A stretch of 64,000 nt of DNA from an uncultured Anaerolineae bacterium (GCA_903875215.1 CAIQVH010000031.1:515756-579755), one strand, 5' to 3'. Shown: positions 28,984-39,260, counted from the first letter of the stretch. The notes: a model not told the origin generated them from the letters alone. Numbers and translations are program-made.

Positions 28984-30511
28984 CCGGGTGCTCCTTTCCT
29001 TCCAGCATCAGCGCCCCGACCTGCTCCAGGCTGGCCGAGACGGCGGGCAGATCCGCAACCAGGCGGCCGCGATGCAGTACCACGATCCGGTCTGAAAGGC
29101 GGAAGAGTTCTTCCAGGTCGGCGGAGATCAGCAGAATGGCGCGTTGTTCGGCGCGCAGGGTCAAGATCAGCTCGTGGACGTATTCCATCGAGCCGACATC
29201 CAGGCCGCGGGTGGGCTGGTCGAGCAGCAGGAAGGGCGTTTCGAGCAGCAGTTCGCGCCCCAGGATCACCTTTTGCTGGTTGCCGCCCGAAAGCGATTGG
29301 AAGGGCTGCTCTGGCGAAGCCATGCTGACCCCAAATTGCGTTTCGATGCGGCGCGCAAACTGGAGCGCGGCGCGCGCTTCCAGGCGCCAGCCGCGCCAGC
29401 GGGTGAAACGCGGGTTGAGACGGTGGTGGGTCATCAGCGCGTTTTCGGTGATGGTGGCGCGCACCGCCGCCCCCAGCCGCCCGCGATCCTGCGAGACGAA
29501 GGCAATGCGCCGCCGCCGTTCCAGGATTTCGGCGCGGGTCAGGTCGTGGCCCTGCACCAGCAGGCGGCCGCTTTCCGGCGGGTTGAGACCCATCAGCACG
29601 TTGACCAGCTCGAACTGGCCGTTGCCTTCCACACCCGCCACGCCCACAATTTCACCGGCGCGCACCTGCAGGCTCAGGTCTTGCAGGCGCAGGCGGCCTG
29701 CGCCGTCGCGGTAAGACAGGCCTTCCACTTCCAGCACAGGCTGGCCGGGCGGCGCGGCGGCCGGCCGCGGCGGGCGCGCAAGCTCGCGGCCAATCATCAG
29801 GCGCGAGAGTTCGGCCTGGTTGGTGGCGGAGGTTTCGAGCGTGGCCACCTGGCGGCCCTTGCGCAGGACGGTGATACGGTCGCTCAGTTCCAGCACTTCC
29901 TCCAGGTGGTGCGAGATGAAGAGGATCGTCTTGCCGCCCGCCCGCAGACGGCGCAGTTCGGCAAACAACTGCGGAATTTCCTGCGGGGTCAGCACGGCGG
30001 TCGGCTCATCCAAAATCAGCACGGCGACATTGCGGTAGAGCAGTTTTAGGATCTCCACCTTCTGGCGCGCCGCCACCGAAATCTCGCCCACCCGCGCCAG
30101 CGGGTCGAGGTTGAAGTGAAATTCATCTATTTTTTGCTGCACACTGCGGAGCGCCTGGCGCTCATCCAGCCGCCCAAACCAGCCGGCCGGTTCCAGCCCC
30201 AGCACAATATTCTCCCAAACGCGGTATTCCTGCACCAACAAAATCTCTTGATGCACCATGCCAATGCCCGCCGCAATGGCCTGCCCCGGGCTGTGAAACT
30301 GCACCGCCTGGCCGCGCAGCTGGATCTGGCCGCTGTTGGCCGCTTCGAGACCGTACAGCACCTTCATCAGCGTGCTCTTCCCGGCGCCGTTTTCACCCAC
30401 CACAGCATGGATCTCGCCGGGCCGAAACTCCACGCTGACGCGATCCAGCGCCACCACGGCGGGCGGGAATATTTTGAGAATTTCTTGCATGGCTAGAAAT
30501 GGGACGCTCAC
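28964..30511 (-). CDS. ABC transporter ATP-binding protein with two nucleotide-binding domains (BMP/CUT2 type)
   Basis: GTG at 30511 is preferred because AGGAG lies seven bases upstream and the family's first strand ([22 protein letters not shown]) is then complete; this gives 515 residues. The first domain has a full P-loop (GENGAGKST) and [11 protein letters not shown]. The second has a degenerate P-loop ([10 protein letters not shown]) but a perfect signature [15 protein letters not shown] and [12 protein letters not shown]. This asymmetry is usual for BMP- and ribose-type importers. It drives uptake through the two downstream permeases. Confidence 0.95.
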   Translation of the reverse strand: MSVPFLAMQEILKIFPPAVVALDRVSVEFRPGEIHAVVGENGAGKSTLMKVLYGLEAANSGQIQLRGQAVQFHSPGQAIAAGIGMVHQEILLVQEYRVWENIVLGLEPAGWFGRLDERQALRSVQQKIDEFHFNLDPLARVGEISVAARQKVEILKLLYRNVAVLILDEPTAVLTPQEIPQLFAELRRLRAGGKTILFISHHLEEVLELSDRITVLRKGRQVATLETSATNQAELSRLMIGRELARPPRPAAAPPGQPVLEVEGLSYRDGAGRLRLQDLSLQVRAGEIVGVAGVEGNGQFELVNVLMGLNPPESGRLLVQGHDLTRAEILERRRRIAFVSQDRGRLGAAVRATITENALMTHHRLNPRFTRWRGWRLEARAALQFARRIETQFGVSMASPEQPFQSLSGGNQQKVILGRELLLETPFLLLDQPTRGLDVGSMEYVHELILTLRAEQRAILLISADLEELFRLSDRIVVLHRGRLVADLPAVSASLEQVGALMLEGKEHPDGPQAD

Positions 30512-30532
30512 CCGCAGGCTCCTGTCAGGGGA

Positions 30533-30582
30533 AGGATCGTAACGGCCGGCGAGGGCCAGCCGCGCCGGGCCGTTACGATCCC
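30533..30582 (-). promoter_or_regulatory. Intercistronic hairpin between binding-protein and ATPase genes
   Basis: GGATCGTAACGGCC at 30534-30547 is matched by GGCCGTTACGATCC at 30569-30582. The 14-bp stem closes a GC-rich loop and has no T-run. It lies just after the binding-protein stop. A structure like this often protects the upstream message or lowers read-through, giving more binding protein than ATPase. That role is an inference. Confidence 0.6.
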
Positions 30583-30591
30583 CCAAAACTA

Positions 30592-31605
30592 TTACGGCTG
30601 GTAAAGTTCGACCTTGATCTTGCCGTCGATGATGTCCTGGCGCACGGCGTTGATCTGGGCCTGGGCCGCGCTGGAAAGCACCGGCGCGGCTGCGCTCATA
30701 TCCAGGTCCACACCGCCGCTCGCCAGGCCGTAGCTGAGGGTCTGGCCGGGCTGGTAGGTGCCCTTTTTGATGCTGGAAAAGACCTCGTAGATGGCCTTCC
30801 CCACATCCTTGGTGTCGCTGGCAATCACGTGACCGGGCACCAGGTCATTCTGGTTGGTATCCACGCCGATGGCGTACAGCCCGCGCTCTCCGGCAGCCTG
30901 CAGCACACCCATCCCGGCCGCCGCGGCGATCTGGAAGACGACATCCGCGCCCTGATCATACAGCTGCAGGGCGGCCTGCTTGCCCTTGGCGGTATCATCC
31001 CAACTGCCCAGGTACTTGGTTTCGACGCTGATTTCCGGGTCGACGGAGTGGGCCCCGTTGGTGTAAGCGAACACAAAGGCCTGGATGACCGGGTCAACAT
31101 CTCCGCCGACGGCGCCGATCAGTTTCTCCGGGTTGGTTCCGGCCAGGCTGGCATCGCTGGTGGCCAGGGCGGCGGCCACGCCCGCCAGGTAGGCCGATTC
31201 TTCTTCGACGAAATCAACCGAGGTGATGGTCTTTTTCTCGTTCTGCACCACGGTATCGAGGTTGACGAAGATTTTGTTGGGGTATTGATCGGCAATTTCC
31301 TTAAGCTGGTCTTCGAAACCGTAGGAGATGACGAAGATCACGTCGGCATAGTTGACGGCGGCCTGCAGGGCCGGTTCGTATTGCCCGGCGTCGAAGTTGG
31401 TTTCGAGGGTGCGGGTTTCCACGCCGAAGTCTTTGGCCACCTGGTCGAGGCCTTTTTGGCCGGAATCATAGAAGGCGTTATCGCCCAGGGCGCCATTGAT
31501 CAGGTAGACGACTTTTTCGGTCTTGGGGGCGCTGGCCGCCGGGGAACAGGCCGCCAGGCTGGCAATCAGCAGGCTGGCGAGCAGGAGCAGGGTTATTTTT
31601 TTCAT
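30592..31605 (-). CDS. BMP-family substrate-binding lipoprotein
   Basis: ATG at 31605 has AAGGAG six bases upstream and starts a lipoprotein signal peptide with lipobox LAAC; the longer open frame upstream is noncoding. The 337-residue mature fold follows the BMP/Med family pattern: [46 protein letters not shown] and [14 protein letters not shown]. The family binds nucleosides (PnrA, BmpA, MED) and sometimes autoinducer-like or other ligands. It is first in the operon, ahead of the ATPase and two permeases. Confidence 0.95.
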   Translation of the reverse strand: MKKITLLLLASLLIASLAACSPAASAPKTEKVVYLINGALGDNAFYDSGQKGLDQVAKDFGVETRTLETNFDAGQYEPALQAAVNYADVIFVISYGFEDQLKEIADQYPNKIFVNLDTVVQNEKKTITSVDFVEEESAYLAGVAAALATSDASLAGTNPEKLIGAVGGDVDPVIQAFVFAYTNGAHSVDPEISVETKYLGSWDDTAKGKQAALQLYDQGADVVFQIAAAAGMGVLQAAGERGLYAIGVDTNQNDLVPGHVIASDTKDVGKAIYEVFSSIKKGTYQPGQTLSYGLASGGVDLDMSAAAPVLSSAAQAQINAVRQDIIDGKIKVELYQP

Positions 31606-31991
31606 CTTTTTCTCCTTGGGAAAGGGATGCGGGGCGCGCCCAGGGCGCGCCGGCCAGCCTTGAGAATACCGGTTTTTTGTTTTTTTTTCAAGGGCTGGGC
31701 CCAAACCCCGCCCGCCAGCGGGCCTCTTACCCGCCTTCCCTTCGTGTTCTTCGTGTTTCATCGCCCTTGCCAAATGCCTTCCCTTCGTGTCCTTTGTGTT
31801 TAATCCCCCTCCTGGCCGCAGAGATAATTTCCGCCCCCAAAACCCGGGGCTGCGGACTTTGGGGGCGTGGGGATCTGCGTTCCTTTGCTGCGGCAGGCAT
31901 GCTCGCAAGGTAATCTCCCTGGAAAGTGGCTGTCTCTGGCTCAGGACTGAACCGATTCACCATGGCCCGAACGGTTAGCGTTAGCCCGCTC
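31606..31991. other. 386-base intergenic stretch with TTCGTG repeats and a GC-rich hairpin
   Basis: No gene is seen. It contains a T-rich tract (about 31674-31690) and two copies of a TTCGTG-rich repeat (CCTTCGTGTTCTTCGTGTTTC near 31740 and CCTTCGTGTCCTTTGTGTTT near 31780). A perfect 10-bp inverted repeat (CGCCCCCAAA at 31832-31841 with 31858-31867) is also present. The BMP operon promoter should lie here but is not recognisable. Confidence 0.6.
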
Positions 31992-34664
31992 CTAGTCTTT
32001 GTACTTCCTGAAATTAAATATAAGTTCGCCAAATGATTTCGGATCATACTTTTCAAATTCATCTTCTTCAACAAAAACATAATCAAAGCGGATTTTATTA
32101 TGCGTTGCGTTTATATCTTCACACCATTTCTTCAGACGTTCCATCTTGAGAGGAACGTCCAAATCTTCAAGCCCTTTGGTTTCGACAATCCAAATTTCTT
32201 TCGGACTTGTTTTTACAATAAAATCGGGATAGTAATTTGAAATATTCCCATCGGCATTGATGTAATCAATACGGAAATTCACAGCGAAATAGTTCTTAGC
32301 GTAGGAAATTACATCATTACATTTTTCGAGGAATGATGCGAACAATAATTCAAGGTGGCTGTCTCCAACAATTTTATTGAAAACGCTTTTCTGCGCCATA
32401 AGATAACCTTGCTCTTTGACCACGAACGGGCGGGTTTGCCTGAGCTTGATAGTGTCGCGTATCTCGGCGCTGCCCTTGTCCTGGACGGTCAAATCATTGA
32501 TTTTCTTCTTGAAAGTTTCGATAATCGTCTTGCTGGCTTCCAGTTCGGAAAGATTGCGGATGGTGTTCAGATTATCAATATCCACAATCGTAGTGAACAG
32601 GTGTTGCGTGATAAATTCCTTGACTTTGCCATATAGCACATCATACCCGCTAAAAAGGCGCAAGTCTTTCATAATAACCTGGGTAAAGTAACCAATCACG
32701 CTCCGATAATCTGTCACGGCGGCAGAATCAAGATAAGTGCTGTGATTGATTTCGCCCGTTGTAATGTCCTTGAAAATAATCTCTCGCATTTCCTTTTCAG
32801 AAAATTGCCTGTATATGATTTTCTTGTTGCCAAAGGCAGCGGGCGCAAGGTCTTCAAGTCGTTTATATTCGCGGTAAATGCGCGGCGTCAGCACTGGGAT
32901 TTCAATATCGAGTTTATCTACATCTTTTTTGGTGTTTTCATTATCCACTTCGATAATGATGGGCGCGTGCGCGGCGGTGCCTGTTCCCATTGGTTTGCGT
33001 TCCAGTTGTACGCCTTCGCTTTTGATGGATTCGACAAAATCCATAAAGGCTTCTGTGCCAACCACGCTGACATACTCGGTGCCGTCTGCGCCAGGATACA
33101 TGCGGCGTAAACCGCGCCCCAATGTTTGTTCGGGAAGAATATTGCTTTTTGAAGCATACGCCCGCAAACCGACAATCGTTGTCACGTTGCGCACGTCCCA
33201 ACCTTCTTTGAGCATCAACACGGAAACAATCACTTTGTAGGGACTGTCCCAGGTGTCAATTTGATTGGACTCTTTACGCAGTTTTTCCAGTTCTTCTTTG
33301 CTTTTCTTGGCGTCCGATTCTGAAATTTCGCCGTTGTTGTTGGTATGAATGACCAACACGGCATCTTTAAATTCGGGATAGGTGCTTTCCAGGTATTCAG
33401 CAACATCGTCACAGTTCTTGGTATCATCCGTCATCACAAATAAAACGGCTTTCTTGCCAAGTTTCTCATGTTCTGGATACACCTTACGCCATTCTTCCAC
33501 GCCCAGGTGAATGTAATCGGCATAATGTTCGGTGTACTTTGAACTCTTGCGTTCCACCAGTTTGGCGCGGCTGGCAAAATCGGGCAGGATGGGATGTTTG
33601 ACCACATTCTGGACAATGGCTTCCACCAGCGGATAATCGCACACGGTTTGCACAAAGATTGCGCCGTTATTGTGTTTCGGCGTGGCGGTCACATCCAACT
33701 GAATGGAAAGGAAATGGTCTTTTTGTTTCAGGCGGTTGTGAATATCTTGAATTGACTTGAACCATGCCAGGCGGCTATCATGGATGTGATGGGCTTCATC
33801 GTTGATTACCACCAGTTCGTCAATCTCACGCACAATCATGCCCAAATCCACTTTAGATTCATTGGTTTTGCCGGTGGGACGTTTGCCAAGAAAATAATCT
33901 TCGAGATTATCGTCATCAAAGCTTGGTTCGGTTTCATTCCCCGCATAAACCCGATGAATATTGGTCAGGAACAGGTTGCCCGTTTTGCGGACAATGGAAA
34001 CATCATCCTGGATATGCAAGGTCATCTGGAAATCATCCTGCCAGTTTTGACCTTCATATCCGTTATCGGGTAAAAGCGGGTCTTGAAAGAAAATTTTCAA
34101 GCCATCAAAATCGGTTCGTAAGCGGTCAAGTACGATGATGTTGGGGGCAATCAATAAAAAGTTCGTGGCAAGCTGCGAATCTTCTTCGTAAAGTTTGTGG
34201 AAGTAACACCATGTAATGAAAAGACTCATCACTTTTGTCTTTCCGCTTCCTGTTGCCATCTTTACCACAAGCCTGAGCCATTCTTCATCGAACATGCCTG
34301 TTGAAACTGCTCCCGATGAATCATAACGCATCAGGTCGTATTTGTCTTTGACCTGGGCCACTTCATACAGATAAATTACCGTTTCAACAGATTCGCGTTG
34401 GGCAAAATAATATTGAAATTCTTTCAGATCTTCGCGGATGTGCTGACAGTTGAACCACCAATTTAATAAGGCTTTGCTGGTTGCGCTTGCCCCTTCGTAT
34501 TGATTCTTGCGCCATGTTTTTACTTCCCTGCGAATTTTATTGACCAAGGGCGGAACAAGTTTGTCATAGGCGGAATCGCGCAAATCTTCATCGGCGGGGA
34601 ACCAACGATGTTCGGGGTTGAGGATTTCATAAGGCGAGGTAGGGAAGGCGGGATGGATTGCCAT
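31992..34664 (-). CDS. res: Type III restriction enzyme, Res (helicase-endonuclease) subunit
   Basis: The 890-residue protein has SF2 helicase motifs: MATGSGKT (motif I, about 137-143), VVINDEAHH (motif II), LDVTATPKH (motif III) and the late TLGRGLRRMYPG (motif VI). A C-terminal PD-(D/E)xK nuclease is seen as YYPDFIVK followed by EIWIVETKG near residue 835. It translocates on and cuts DNA in complex with Mod. It is a little shorter than EcoP15I-type Res proteins. Its G+C is lower than the housekeeping genes around it. Mod is upstream on the same strand with a GxxExxY gene in between. Confidence 0.93.
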   Translation of the reverse strand: MAIHPAFPTSPYEILNPEHRWFPADEDLRDSAYDKLVPPLVNKIRREVKTWRKNQYEGASATSKALLNWWFNCQHIREDLKEFQYYFAQRESVETVIYLYEVAQVKDKYDLMRYDSSGAVSTGMFDEEWLRLVVKMATGSGKTKVMSLFITWCYFHKLYEEDSQLATNFLLIAPNIIVLDRLRTDFDGLKIFFQDPLLPDNGYEGQNWQDDFQMTLHIQDDVSIVRKTGNLFLTNIHRVYAGNETEPSFDDDNLEDYFLGKRPTGKTNESKVDLGMIVREIDELVVINDEAHHIHDSRLAWFKSIQDIHNRLKQKDHFLSIQLDVTATPKHNNGAIFVQTVCDYPLVEAIVQNVVKHPILPDFASRAKLVERKSSKYTEHYADYIHLGVEEWRKVYPEHEKLGKKAVLFVMTDDTKNCDDVAEYLESTYPEFKDAVLVIHTNNNGEISESDAKKSKEELEKLRKESNQIDTWDSPYKVIVSVLMLKEGWDVRNVTTIVGLRAYASKSNILPEQTLGRGLRRMYPGADGTEYVSVVGTEAFMDFVESIKSEGVQLERKPMGTGTAAHAPIIIEVDNENTKKDVDKLDIEIPVLTPRIYREYKRLEDLAPAAFGNKKIIYRQFSEKEMREIIFKDITTGEINHSTYLDSAAVTDYRSVIGYFTQVIMKDLRLFSGYDVLYGKVKEFITQHLFTTIVDIDNLNTIRNLSELEASKTIIETFKKKINDLTVQDKGSAEIRDTIKLRQTRPFVVKEQGYLMAQKSVFNKIVGDSHLELLFASFLEKCNDVISYAKNYFAVNFRIDYINADGNISNYYPDFIVKTSPKEIWIVETKGLEDLDVPLKMERLKKWCEDINATHNKIRFDYVFVEEDEFEKYDPKSFGELIFNFRKYKD

Positions 34665-34700
34665 GTGTTCTCCAATTTAGGTAAACCGTCCAGGAATGCT

Positions 34701-34743
34701 CCACGAATAAACCAATGAGAGTCGCCTATTCGAGTATTCGCGG
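34701..34743. repeat. Degenerate palindromic CCACGAAT/ATTCG repeat
   Basis: CCACGAATA at 34701-34709 is inverted as TATTCGCGG at 34735-34743 with one mismatch. It appears to be a decayed copy of the palindromic units at 35226-35383, on the other side of the GxxExxY gene. Confidence 0.5.
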
Positions 34744-34764
34744 TCTGTTGCGGGAATGGTCTTG

Positions 34765-35202
34765 TTACTTCTTAATCGCGTTATCTCTTCCAATTCTCTG
34801 AACCGGTTTCATATCCTTGCCAGGGAAGACGCGCCGATATTCAAGTTGCCTACGCCCAAAATTGAAAAGCAGTCCGACGGACGCGCCAGTGGCTTTGAGG
34901 TAGTTGATGACTTGCGCCAGTTCATCATTCGTCAATTGGTGGCTGAACGCTTTGACTTCCACAACAACCTGCTGATTGGGAAACAGGTCTAAATAAAACG
35001 TGGCAACCCGTTCTCCTTCAAAATCAACAAAGACTTCAAATTGACGGAATGGCTCGATGCCCGCATGGTTGAGTTTGACTTCCAACGCCTTTTCGTACAC
35101 TTCTTCTTTGAAACCATAACCAATTTCATTGTGGACTTCCATTGCCAGGCCAATGAGTTTATAGGTCAGGTTGTTGCCAGTAGCGTCTGTGACAAGTGGC
35201 AT
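34765..35202 (-). CDS. GxxExxY family protein (PD-(D/E)xK-like)
   Basis: The 145-residue protein has the family signature GYGFKEEVYEKAL and the conserved segments HNEIGYGF, FYLDLFPNQQVVVEVKA and INYLKATGASVGLLFNFG. VVVEVKA resembles the catalytic strand of PD-(D/E)xK nucleases, but the function of the family is not established. It sits between the Type III mod and res genes on the same strand, flanked on both sides by palindromic ATTCGTGG repeats. This looks like a later insertion into the restriction locus. Confidence 0.9.
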   Translation of the reverse strand: MPLVTDATGNNLTYKLIGLAMEVHNEIGYGFKEEVYEKALEVKLNHAGIEPFRQFEVFVDFEGERVATFYLDLFPNQQVVVEVKAFSHQLTNDELAQVINYLKATGASVGLLFNFGRRQLEYRRVFPGKDMKPVQRIGRDNAIKK

Positions 35203-35225
35203 AGATTTTTCCTTTCAGGGGCCAC

Positions 35226-35293
35226 CCATCCACGAATTTATCACGAATTCACGAATACATACCGCCCATTCGCGCATTCGTGGATGGTTTTTC
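35226..35293. repeat. Palindromic ATTCGTGG repeat, unit A
   Basis: Perfect 12-bp inverted arms CCATCCACGAAT (35226-35237) and ATTCGTGGATGG (35276-35287), followed by TTTTTC. Two further CACGAAT copies lie inside. It is adjacent to unit B. Confidence 0.8.
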
Positions 35294-35302
35294 CCGCACA
35301 AC

Positions 35303-35383
35303 CCATCCACGAATATTTCACGAAAACGAGAATGCGAGTCTTCAATTCGCAAATTCGTGGTCTCATTCGTGGACGGTTTTTCA
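35303..35383. repeat. Palindromic ATTCGTGG repeat, unit B
   Basis: CCATCCACGAAT at 35303-35314 is inverted as ATTCGTGGACGG at 35365-35376 (11 of 12), again followed by TTTTTC. An extra ATTCGTGG is present at 35353. It is a second copy of unit A, between mod and the GxxExxY gene. Confidence 0.8.
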
Positions 35384-35389
35384 CGGGCT

Positions 35390-37618
35390 TCACTTCCCTA
35401 CCATCACATCCAATATCTTCATCGTGTCGTTGCCAAAAATATCCACCACTTTGACGGCTATCTTGCGCCTTCCTGCGGGGACTTCATGCGGCGGGGTTTT
35501 CAGTTCAAGGGCGCGGTCTTTCTTGGTGCGGAAGGACTGCCATTCATTCTCGAAGATAAAATCACCTGTCCATTTTTCTTCCATTTCGCCGCTGGCTTCA
35601 TCTTTCATGCGCACAATCTCGCGCTTGTTCTCGAAGTCAAAATCCACCGCCCAATAATCAATCCAGTCCGTCCACTTTTTGGTGAGAATTTCGCGGGTAA
35701 CAATGCCCGCCTTGTCTTTTGAGACTTTGATGATTTTGCCGCCTTCAACCACAATTTTATTTGCGCCTTCCTTCAGGCTGGTCGCGGCGCTTTCAACCGA
35801 ATCCTGTGAATAGAATACCGAAAAATCGGTCAATTCAACTGCCACGCTGCCCTTATTGACAATGGGCTTGACTTCGATATAGGAAACATCGTGAAAGACC
35901 ACCTGGTTCTTTTCGATGGCGCGTTTATCGAAGACTTCACGCGGAATGTATTTGAGCGCCAGGTCAATCCCTTTGGACTTGGCTTCTTCCTGCACATTAG
36001 GGAACAGCCCCATTTCAAACTCGAAGGCCAGAATATCCACGCGGGAAATGCGTTTTTCACGGCACTCTAAAATAATTTCTTCCACAAACAGGCGGGTAAC
36101 GGGCAAATTGACCGAACCCACCGCCACCATGCGCCCGGATTTCTTGCCATGAAAAGTGCGCAGGTTTTCAACCACTTCGGCTTTATAGGCGCGCAAAATC
36201 AGCGCAATAAAATCCTTTTCGCGTTGTATCAATTGCTGCCTTTGTTCTTCTTCCCGCAGGTTCAAATTGACGCCGATATAATGCGCCCGCTCGTACTTGC
36301 CCAGGTTGAGAATCTCGAAGGCGCGAAAATCCTTGCCTGCCGCTTTCAGTTCGCGCTGCACGCCGATCAGACGCTTGCGCGTGGTGTGAATGGCAAACTT
36401 GCCCAAGTCCGAACCAATCCATTTACGGTTGAGTTTTTCGGCAACGGCTAAGGTGGTGCCAGAACCACAGAAGAAATCAGCGACAATATCATTTTCGTTG
36501 GATGAGGCATTGATAATGCGTTCAACCAGGATTTCTGGCTTTTGAGTATCGTACCCCAATCTCTCTATTGATGATGTAGTCAAGGCTTTTATGCCCCAAA
36601 CGTCATCAACTGCCTTGCCTTCGATCATTACATCTTTGAGATAACGTTTTACTGTATTTCTCCCATCAGCCCAGACAAACTGCCCATTATTGTCAGTCTT
36701 TATACTTTGCTTTCTGTTAGCAATATATTCTTTAAGTAAATCAACCAGATAAACTTTTGAACCATTTTCCAAGACAAAATCGCCATTATTATCTTTCCTT
36801 ACTTCAAGATTCTTCAACTCGCTGATAGTTTTGTCTGGTATCCAAGATTCGGATATTGCCTGATAATTCCATTTCTCATTGTTTTTTGTGTAAAAGAAAA
36901 TAGTGTCGTGTTTTCTGCTAAACTGTTGATTGTCTGCTCTACGCCAACCACTGTAACTCCAAATAATTTCATTACGAAAATTATCTTTTCCAAAAATCTC
37001 ATCTAATGATAAACGCAAATATGAACTAACTCGCCAATCGCAATGGACAAAAATACTTCCATCTTCTGCAAGTAAATCACGCATGATAACCAAGCGTTCG
37101 TAAATCATGGCGATGAAACTGTCTGCGCCTTTGCCCCAGGTATCACGGTAGGCCAGTTCTTCCAGTACATTGGGGCGTTTGGTGAAGGTATCGTCACCGA
37201 TTTCTATATCCATTGAAAAATCTGCGCCCACATCGAAAGGCGGGTCAATGTAAATCAGTTTAATGCCGCCGTTCTTTTCAATCTCTTCACGCATTGCGCC
37301 ATTTTTCAAAGACGAAAGAATTAACTTGTTATCGCCCCAAATGAGTTTGTTTGTCCAGCCACTTTTTTGCCTTCCGCGTGTGTCGAACATAGACATTTGC
37401 AAAGCAGAGTCTTCTAATTTCTCGGCGCGTGGCTCGTCCACTTGCTCGATGACTTGAAAAGGCAAAACGATATTTGTAACTTCGTTACTTTTGCCATTCC
37501 AAATCAATTCCACTTCGCGCTTATCGTCAAACAGCAGGAAGCGGTATTTATCCGGCAGGGGCCGGTCGTGTTCGAGCAGTCTCAAGATTTCGCGTTTTTC
37601 GTTGTCGGTAAGTTTCAT
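35390..37618 (-). CDS. mod: Type III DNA methyltransferase, Mod (modification/specificity) subunit
   Basis: ATG at 37618 gives 742 residues. The motif order is that of beta-class N6-adenine methyltransferases: motif IV DPPF at residues 125-128 ([11 protein letters not shown]) precedes the AdoMet-binding motif [10 protein letters not shown] at 381-389. Between them, residues about 200-350 should be the target-recognition domain. This segment (36571-37021) is strikingly AT-rich compared with the rest of the gene. A long C-terminal part (480-742) is of the Type III kind and probably contacts Res. It methylates the recognition site and gives specificity to the complex. Confidence 0.94.
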   Translation of the reverse strand: MKLTDNEKREILRLLEHDRPLPDKYRFLLFDDKREVELIWNGKSNEVTNIVLPFQVIEQVDEPRAEKLEDSALQMSMFDTRGRQKSGWTNKLIWGDNKLILSSLKNGAMREEIEKNGGIKLIYIDPPFDVGADFSMDIEIGDDTFTKRPNVLEELAYRDTWGKGADSFIAMIYERLVIMRDLLAEDGSIFVHCDWRVSSYLRLSLDEIFGKDNFRNEIIWSYSGWRRADNQQFSRKHDTIFFYTKNNEKWNYQAISESWIPDKTISELKNLEVRKDNNGDFVLENGSKVYLVDLLKEYIANRKQSIKTDNNGQFVWADGRNTVKRYLKDVMIEGKAVDDVWGIKALTTSSIERLGYDTQKPEILVERIINASSNENDIVADFFCGSGTTLAVAEKLNRKWIGSDLGKFAIHTTRKRLIGVQRELKAAGKDFRAFEILNLGKYERAHYIGVNLNLREEEQRQQLIQREKDFIALILRAYKAEVVENLRTFHGKKSGRMVAVGSVNLPVTRLFVEEIILECREKRISRVDILAFEFEMGLFPNVQEEAKSKGIDLALKYIPREVFDKRAIEKNQVVFHDVSYIEVKPIVNKGSVAVELTDFSVFYSQDSVESAATSLKEGANKIVVEGGKIIKVSKDKAGIVTREILTKKWTDWIDYWAVDFDFENKREIVRMKDEASGEMEEKWTGDFIFENEWQSFRTKKDRALELKTPPHEVPAGRRKIAVKVVDIFGNDTMKILDVMVGK

Positions 37619-37733
37619 AATTTTCCAATTGATCCAACCAGGATAGCAAGGTAGGGACGATTTACGGTGCCAGCGCGGGGCGGGCCTATTCCCCAAAAAG
37701 AACCGGGCCGCTTTGGGGGCAAAACTACTGGCT

Positions 37734-38426
37734 TCAATCAACCAGGTGCCCAAGGGTATAACAATACACGTTACGCTCTTCCGCCAACTTCTTTTCAAAA
37801 AGTAAAATTTTCTGGATTATTTCTTCCGGTTGTTTCTCCAAACCAGCCAGGCAGCTCTTCACCGCCGCATCAAACCATTCACTTCTCCGCAAGACGTCCG
37901 CCAGGATCGCTTCCTGAACGCCATCCCCTTCTGCAAATTCATCCCCGTTTTTCTGAGCCAAAATAAACAACTCAGTCGCGCGTTGTCGACACAAGCTGGA
38001 TGTCTCCATTTTCTTGCGCACATCAGTCTTCTGGTAATTTTCCCAGCTATCATCACAAGCCCATGCCGCACTCAGGGCCGCCCACCCTGCCGCGCCATAA
38101 ACGCCCTGGGCTTCCAAAATCATGGCCCGGCATAAGAAACGATTGGCGAGCCTGGGAAAGGAGCGCTTCTTAAGTTGTTTTCGATACTCGGGCGAGAGAA
38201 CAATCTTGCGAACCGCTTCCGCTTCCCCGCCTTCTTCAAGACTCTCTGCGCAATACCCGCATTTCGGGCATTCTCTAACCCACATCTCCATGGTCGAGCG
38301 CCGCATTTCCGGCGGGCGCGTATCCAGGTCAGAAAACCCCATGGCATTCGTGGACCCTATTTCGGCATGGCTGCTGACGGTTCCACAAACCAGGCATTGT
38401 TCGGTAATCTCAAAAATGGTGGTCAT
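37734..38426 (-). CDS. Zinc-ribbon protein of unknown function (DUF2225-like)
   Basis: The 230-residue cytoplasmic protein begins with a probable zinc-binding module: two cysteines in QCLVCGTV and two in [11 protein letters not shown], separated by about 40 residues. A helical, TPR-like remainder follows ([27 protein letters not shown]). This layout resembles DUF2225 proteins, whose role is unknown. AAAGGAGAAAGGG upstream of ATG is a good ribosome site. It lies upstream of mod on the same strand but 115 bases away, so cotranscription is uncertain. Confidence 0.8.
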   Translation of the reverse strand: MTTIFEITEQCLVCGTVSSHAEIGSTNAMGFSDLDTRPPEMRRSTMEMWVRECPKCGYCAESLEEGGEAEAVRKIVLSPEYRKQLKKRSFPRLANRFLCRAMILEAQGVYGAAGWAALSAAWACDDSWENYQKTDVRKKMETSSLCRQRATELFILAQKNGDEFAEGDGVQEAILADVLRRSEWFDAAVKSCLAGLEKQPEEIIQKILLFEKKLAEERNVYCYTLGHLVD

Positions 38427-38748
38427 AATTTTCCCTTTCTCCTTTTATGTGATAGCGGAACGACCGTGTGATCCAGAACTTTTCCATGTCAGCACCCGCG
38501 CCGGGGGCGGATATGGAAAACCTGCCGAGAGAAACGCTCTACATTGGGGAAACAACGCTAAATCAAGGGCAAAATTACACAGCGTAAACCAATAAAAATC
38601 CCGCGCTGTGGGCAGGCTGTGGGGTCAGCCCGCCGGGGTGAACACCCCTATTATAGCGGATGGATGCTCTACAGGCAACGCACCCGCCAACAAGCCAGCG
38701 ATTCCAAATCTGAACCCAGGCCCTTGTCAGCAGGTACGCAAAGTACGT
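38427..38748. other. Non-coding spacer upstream of the zinc-ribbon gene
   Basis: About 320 bases with no credible gene on either strand and no tRNA-like fold. It presumably contains the promoter of the minus-strand zinc-ribbon gene. It runs into the 21-bp tandem repeat. Confidence 0.5.
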
Positions 38749-38916
38749 GGCAGGAAAGACATTTTACGGGGTAGGAAAGACATTTTACGCGGTAGCAGAC
38801 ACATTTTACGCGGTAGGAAAGACATTTTACGCAGTAGGAAAGACATCTTACGCGGTAGCAGACACATTTTACGCGGTAGCAGACACATTTTACGGGGTAG
38901 CAGACACATTTTACGG
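38749..38916. repeat. 21-bp minisatellite, eight units of two alternating variants
   Basis: Eight contiguous 21-base units have the core ACATTTTACG. Variant a is GGTAGGAAAGACATTTTACG plus one base; variant b has GCAGAC in place of GGAAAG. The order is a-a-b-a-a-b-b-b. No spacers occur between units. A partial ninth unit (GGTAATAG) follows. An open frame crosses the repeat on each strand only because 21 is divisible by three. Confidence 0.95.
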
Positions 38917-39131
38917 GGTAATAGTCCCCGTTCTTGAGTTTAGAGTTGGTTTTTTAGAGCTTAAGCAGCGATCAACTTCCTTTTCCGGCCTGTAAGGAAT
39001 AGTTGGGGCTTACGAGAATCTGGCCCGGCTTGCGCGAATTGCGTCAAGAATATCTGCTTTAGAAATAGGAAGGTTTATGCTTCGCACTTCGAACGGCGAA
39101 GTCTTTTGGATGCGTTCCTAAGAATAATTCG

Positions 39132-39260
39132 TCATAGGTGCACCCAAAGAAGTTGAATGCCTTCTTGTTTGGAAATGTCAAGCATATTTTGGTCAAGCGA
39201 AATTAACGGAAGATTATGCTCGATAGCAGTAAGGGATTTGAATGGGGAAATCAATTTTCA
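39132..39260 (-). pseudogene. Probable remnant of a PIN-domain (VapC-like) toxin gene
   Basis: A 42-codon minus-strand frame with no start codon ends at 39132. It reads SPFKSLTAIEHNLPLISLDQ and continues to a hydrophobic end. This resembles the C-terminal part of VapC-type PIN domains, where DPFDR is followed by a helix and LPLLTxD. The Asp of DPFDR is Ser here, the frame is broken upstream by a stop, and the N-terminal half is not found in frame. It is best seen as a decayed toxin gene. The rest of 38917-39367 holds no other convincing feature. Confidence 0.35.

Noticed and set aside
31992..37618. BREX, DISARM or another multi-gene defence island
   Set aside because: Only mod and res with Type III motifs are present. 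No PglZ, BrxC, DUF1998 or other signature partner is seen.
38749..38916. CRISPR array
   Set aside because: Units are contiguous with no spacers and no cas gene is present.
38608..38937. Open frame spanning the 21-bp repeat as a repeat protein
   Set aside because: The frame stays open on both strands only because the unit length is a multiple of three. There is no ribosome site and no known repeat-protein pattern.
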